From assembly GCA_023251335.1 (NCBI GenBank), contig JAHEZA010000107.1, forward strand, positions 1 through 7,363: DNA of 7,363 bases. The letters run 5' to 3'. The translations under genes and the position numbers were made by a program. A model generated the notes under the pieces. That model searched no databases, was not told the DNA's origin, and was given only the letters and a program-made list of their open reading frames with translations. This DNA is from Chitinophagaceae bacterium. GTDB lineage: Bacteria; Bacteroidota; Bacteroidia; Chitinophagales; Chitinophagaceae. Below, in pieces: positions 6,759-7,363 of this stretch; the stretch's first letter is position 1; each line of letters opens with the position of its first letter.

Positions 6759-7363
6759 ATGAAAAAAACATTAACCTACCAGAGAACAATCCAATATTTT
6801 TTGCAGGGCTTGCTAATTCTTGGTCCCGTTTCTATCACACTCTATTTTGTCTACCTGGTTTTTGATAAAATCGACAGCATTCTGCGCCCCGCTATTAATA
6901 TTCCCGGTCTGGGGTTTATTATTATTGTTGCATTTATCATTCTCGTGGGCTACGTGAGTTCTTTCTTCATGATGGAAAGGTTGTTATCTGTGTTAGACAA
7001 GTTTTTAGAAAGAGCGCCAGGAGTTAAACTGGTATATTCGTTTATCAAAGATTTCTTTGAAGCTTTCGCCGGCAATAAAAAGAAATTTACTCATAATGTG
7101 CTGGCCTGTGTAGATGATACGGATGTATGGCGCGTGGGGTTTATAACGCAGGAGGATATGAGTAGTTTTGGAATGGGAAATTATGTGGCAGTTTATTTAC
7201 CGATGTCTTATTCGGTTGCCGGAAACGTATATATTGTTCCGATGGAAAGGATAAGGCCGATGCCACACACAAGCGCCACACAATCTATGAAATTCGCTGT
7301 GAGTGGCGGTGTTACGCAGACGCTTAATGATTCAGTAGATGACGCCTTGACTGAAGCCACGAT
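6759..7363 (+). CDS. DUF502-family membrane protein, 3' end cut by window
   Basis: Conserved membrane protein of unknown function; only the first 201 codons are visible. The start at 6759 (MKKTLTYQRT) has no Shine-Dalgarno sequence. Two transmembrane segments are seen: FLQGLLILGPVSITLYFVYL (14-33) and, after the family's short PGLG turn (49-52), FIIIVAFIILVGYVSSFF (53-70). The next part, ERLLSVLDKFLERAPGVKLVYSFIKDFFEAF (73-103), matches the DUF502 pattern of a loop Arg/Pro followed by a Tyr and Lys. A soluble domain then begins: VWRVGFIT (123-130), VAVYLPMS (143-150), VYIVP (157-161), and Ser/Thr-rich SATQSMKFAVSGGV (172-185). Family assignment rests on this overall pattern, recalled and not searched. 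It is transcribed away from the pump operon and shares the 122-bp control region with it. No functional link to efflux is shown. Confidence 0.85.
   Translation, partial: MKKTLTYQRTIQYFLQGLLILGPVSITLYFVYLVFDKIDSILRPAINIPGLGFIIIVAFIILVGYVSSFFMMERLLSVLDKFLERAPGVKLVYSFIKDFFEAFAGNKKKFTHNVLACVDDTDVWRVGFITQEDMSSFGMGNYVAVYLPMSYSVAGNVYIVPMERIRPMPHTSATQSMKFAVSGGVTQTLNDSVDDALTEAT

Noticed and set aside
1..7363. A novel defence, mobile or RNA-based system
   Set aside because: All long coding regions are explained by an efflux operon and a DUF502 gene. No long gene-free stretch, array, terminal repeats, transposase or structured RNA was seen.

Overview
The window suggests a member of the Bacteroidota, possibly of the Chitinophagaceae or a neighbouring family (the family placement is a guess). 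The clues are low-to-moderate GC, promoter elements of the Bacteroidota type (TTTG / TAnnTTTG), little or no Shine-Dalgarno sequence before the start codons, and proteins that resemble Bacteroidota versions of their families. No RNA gene, mobile element, CRISPR array or phage gene was seen.

Almost the whole window is one minus-strand operon for a tripartite efflux pump of the resistance-nodulation-division (RND) class. In transcription order it holds a TetR-family repressor (6636-6016), a TolC-type outer-membrane channel (5999-4584), a lipoprotein periplasmic adaptor (4552-3344) and an AcrB-type inner-membrane RND permease (3299 to beyond position 1). The gaps are 16, 31 and 44 bp and no terminator is visible, so co-transcription is likely. 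The permease is the largest gene. Its frame is open from 3299 to the left edge (1099 codons), and its last transmembrane segment lies outside the window.

The 122-bp region 6637-6758 is a divergent control region. The tetR side carries a good Bacteroidota promoter. A perfect 9-bp inverted repeat (GGAAACTTT, 10-bp spacer, AAAGTTTCC) covers its upstream element and most of its spacer, which is how a self-repressing TetR operator would look. To the right, on the plus strand, a DUF502-family membrane protein begins at 6759 behind its own TAnnTTTG element and runs off the window.

Expected working model: TetR holds the operon off. When a ligand releases it, all four genes are expressed, and the permease, adaptor and channel assemble to export a substrate across both membranes using the proton gradient. 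Nothing in the sequence identifies the substrate. I did not find an undescribed system. The points worth a second look are the operator/promoter overlap, the apparently near-leaderless tetR start, an extra hydrophobic insert in the permease, and the palindrome ahead of the permease gene.
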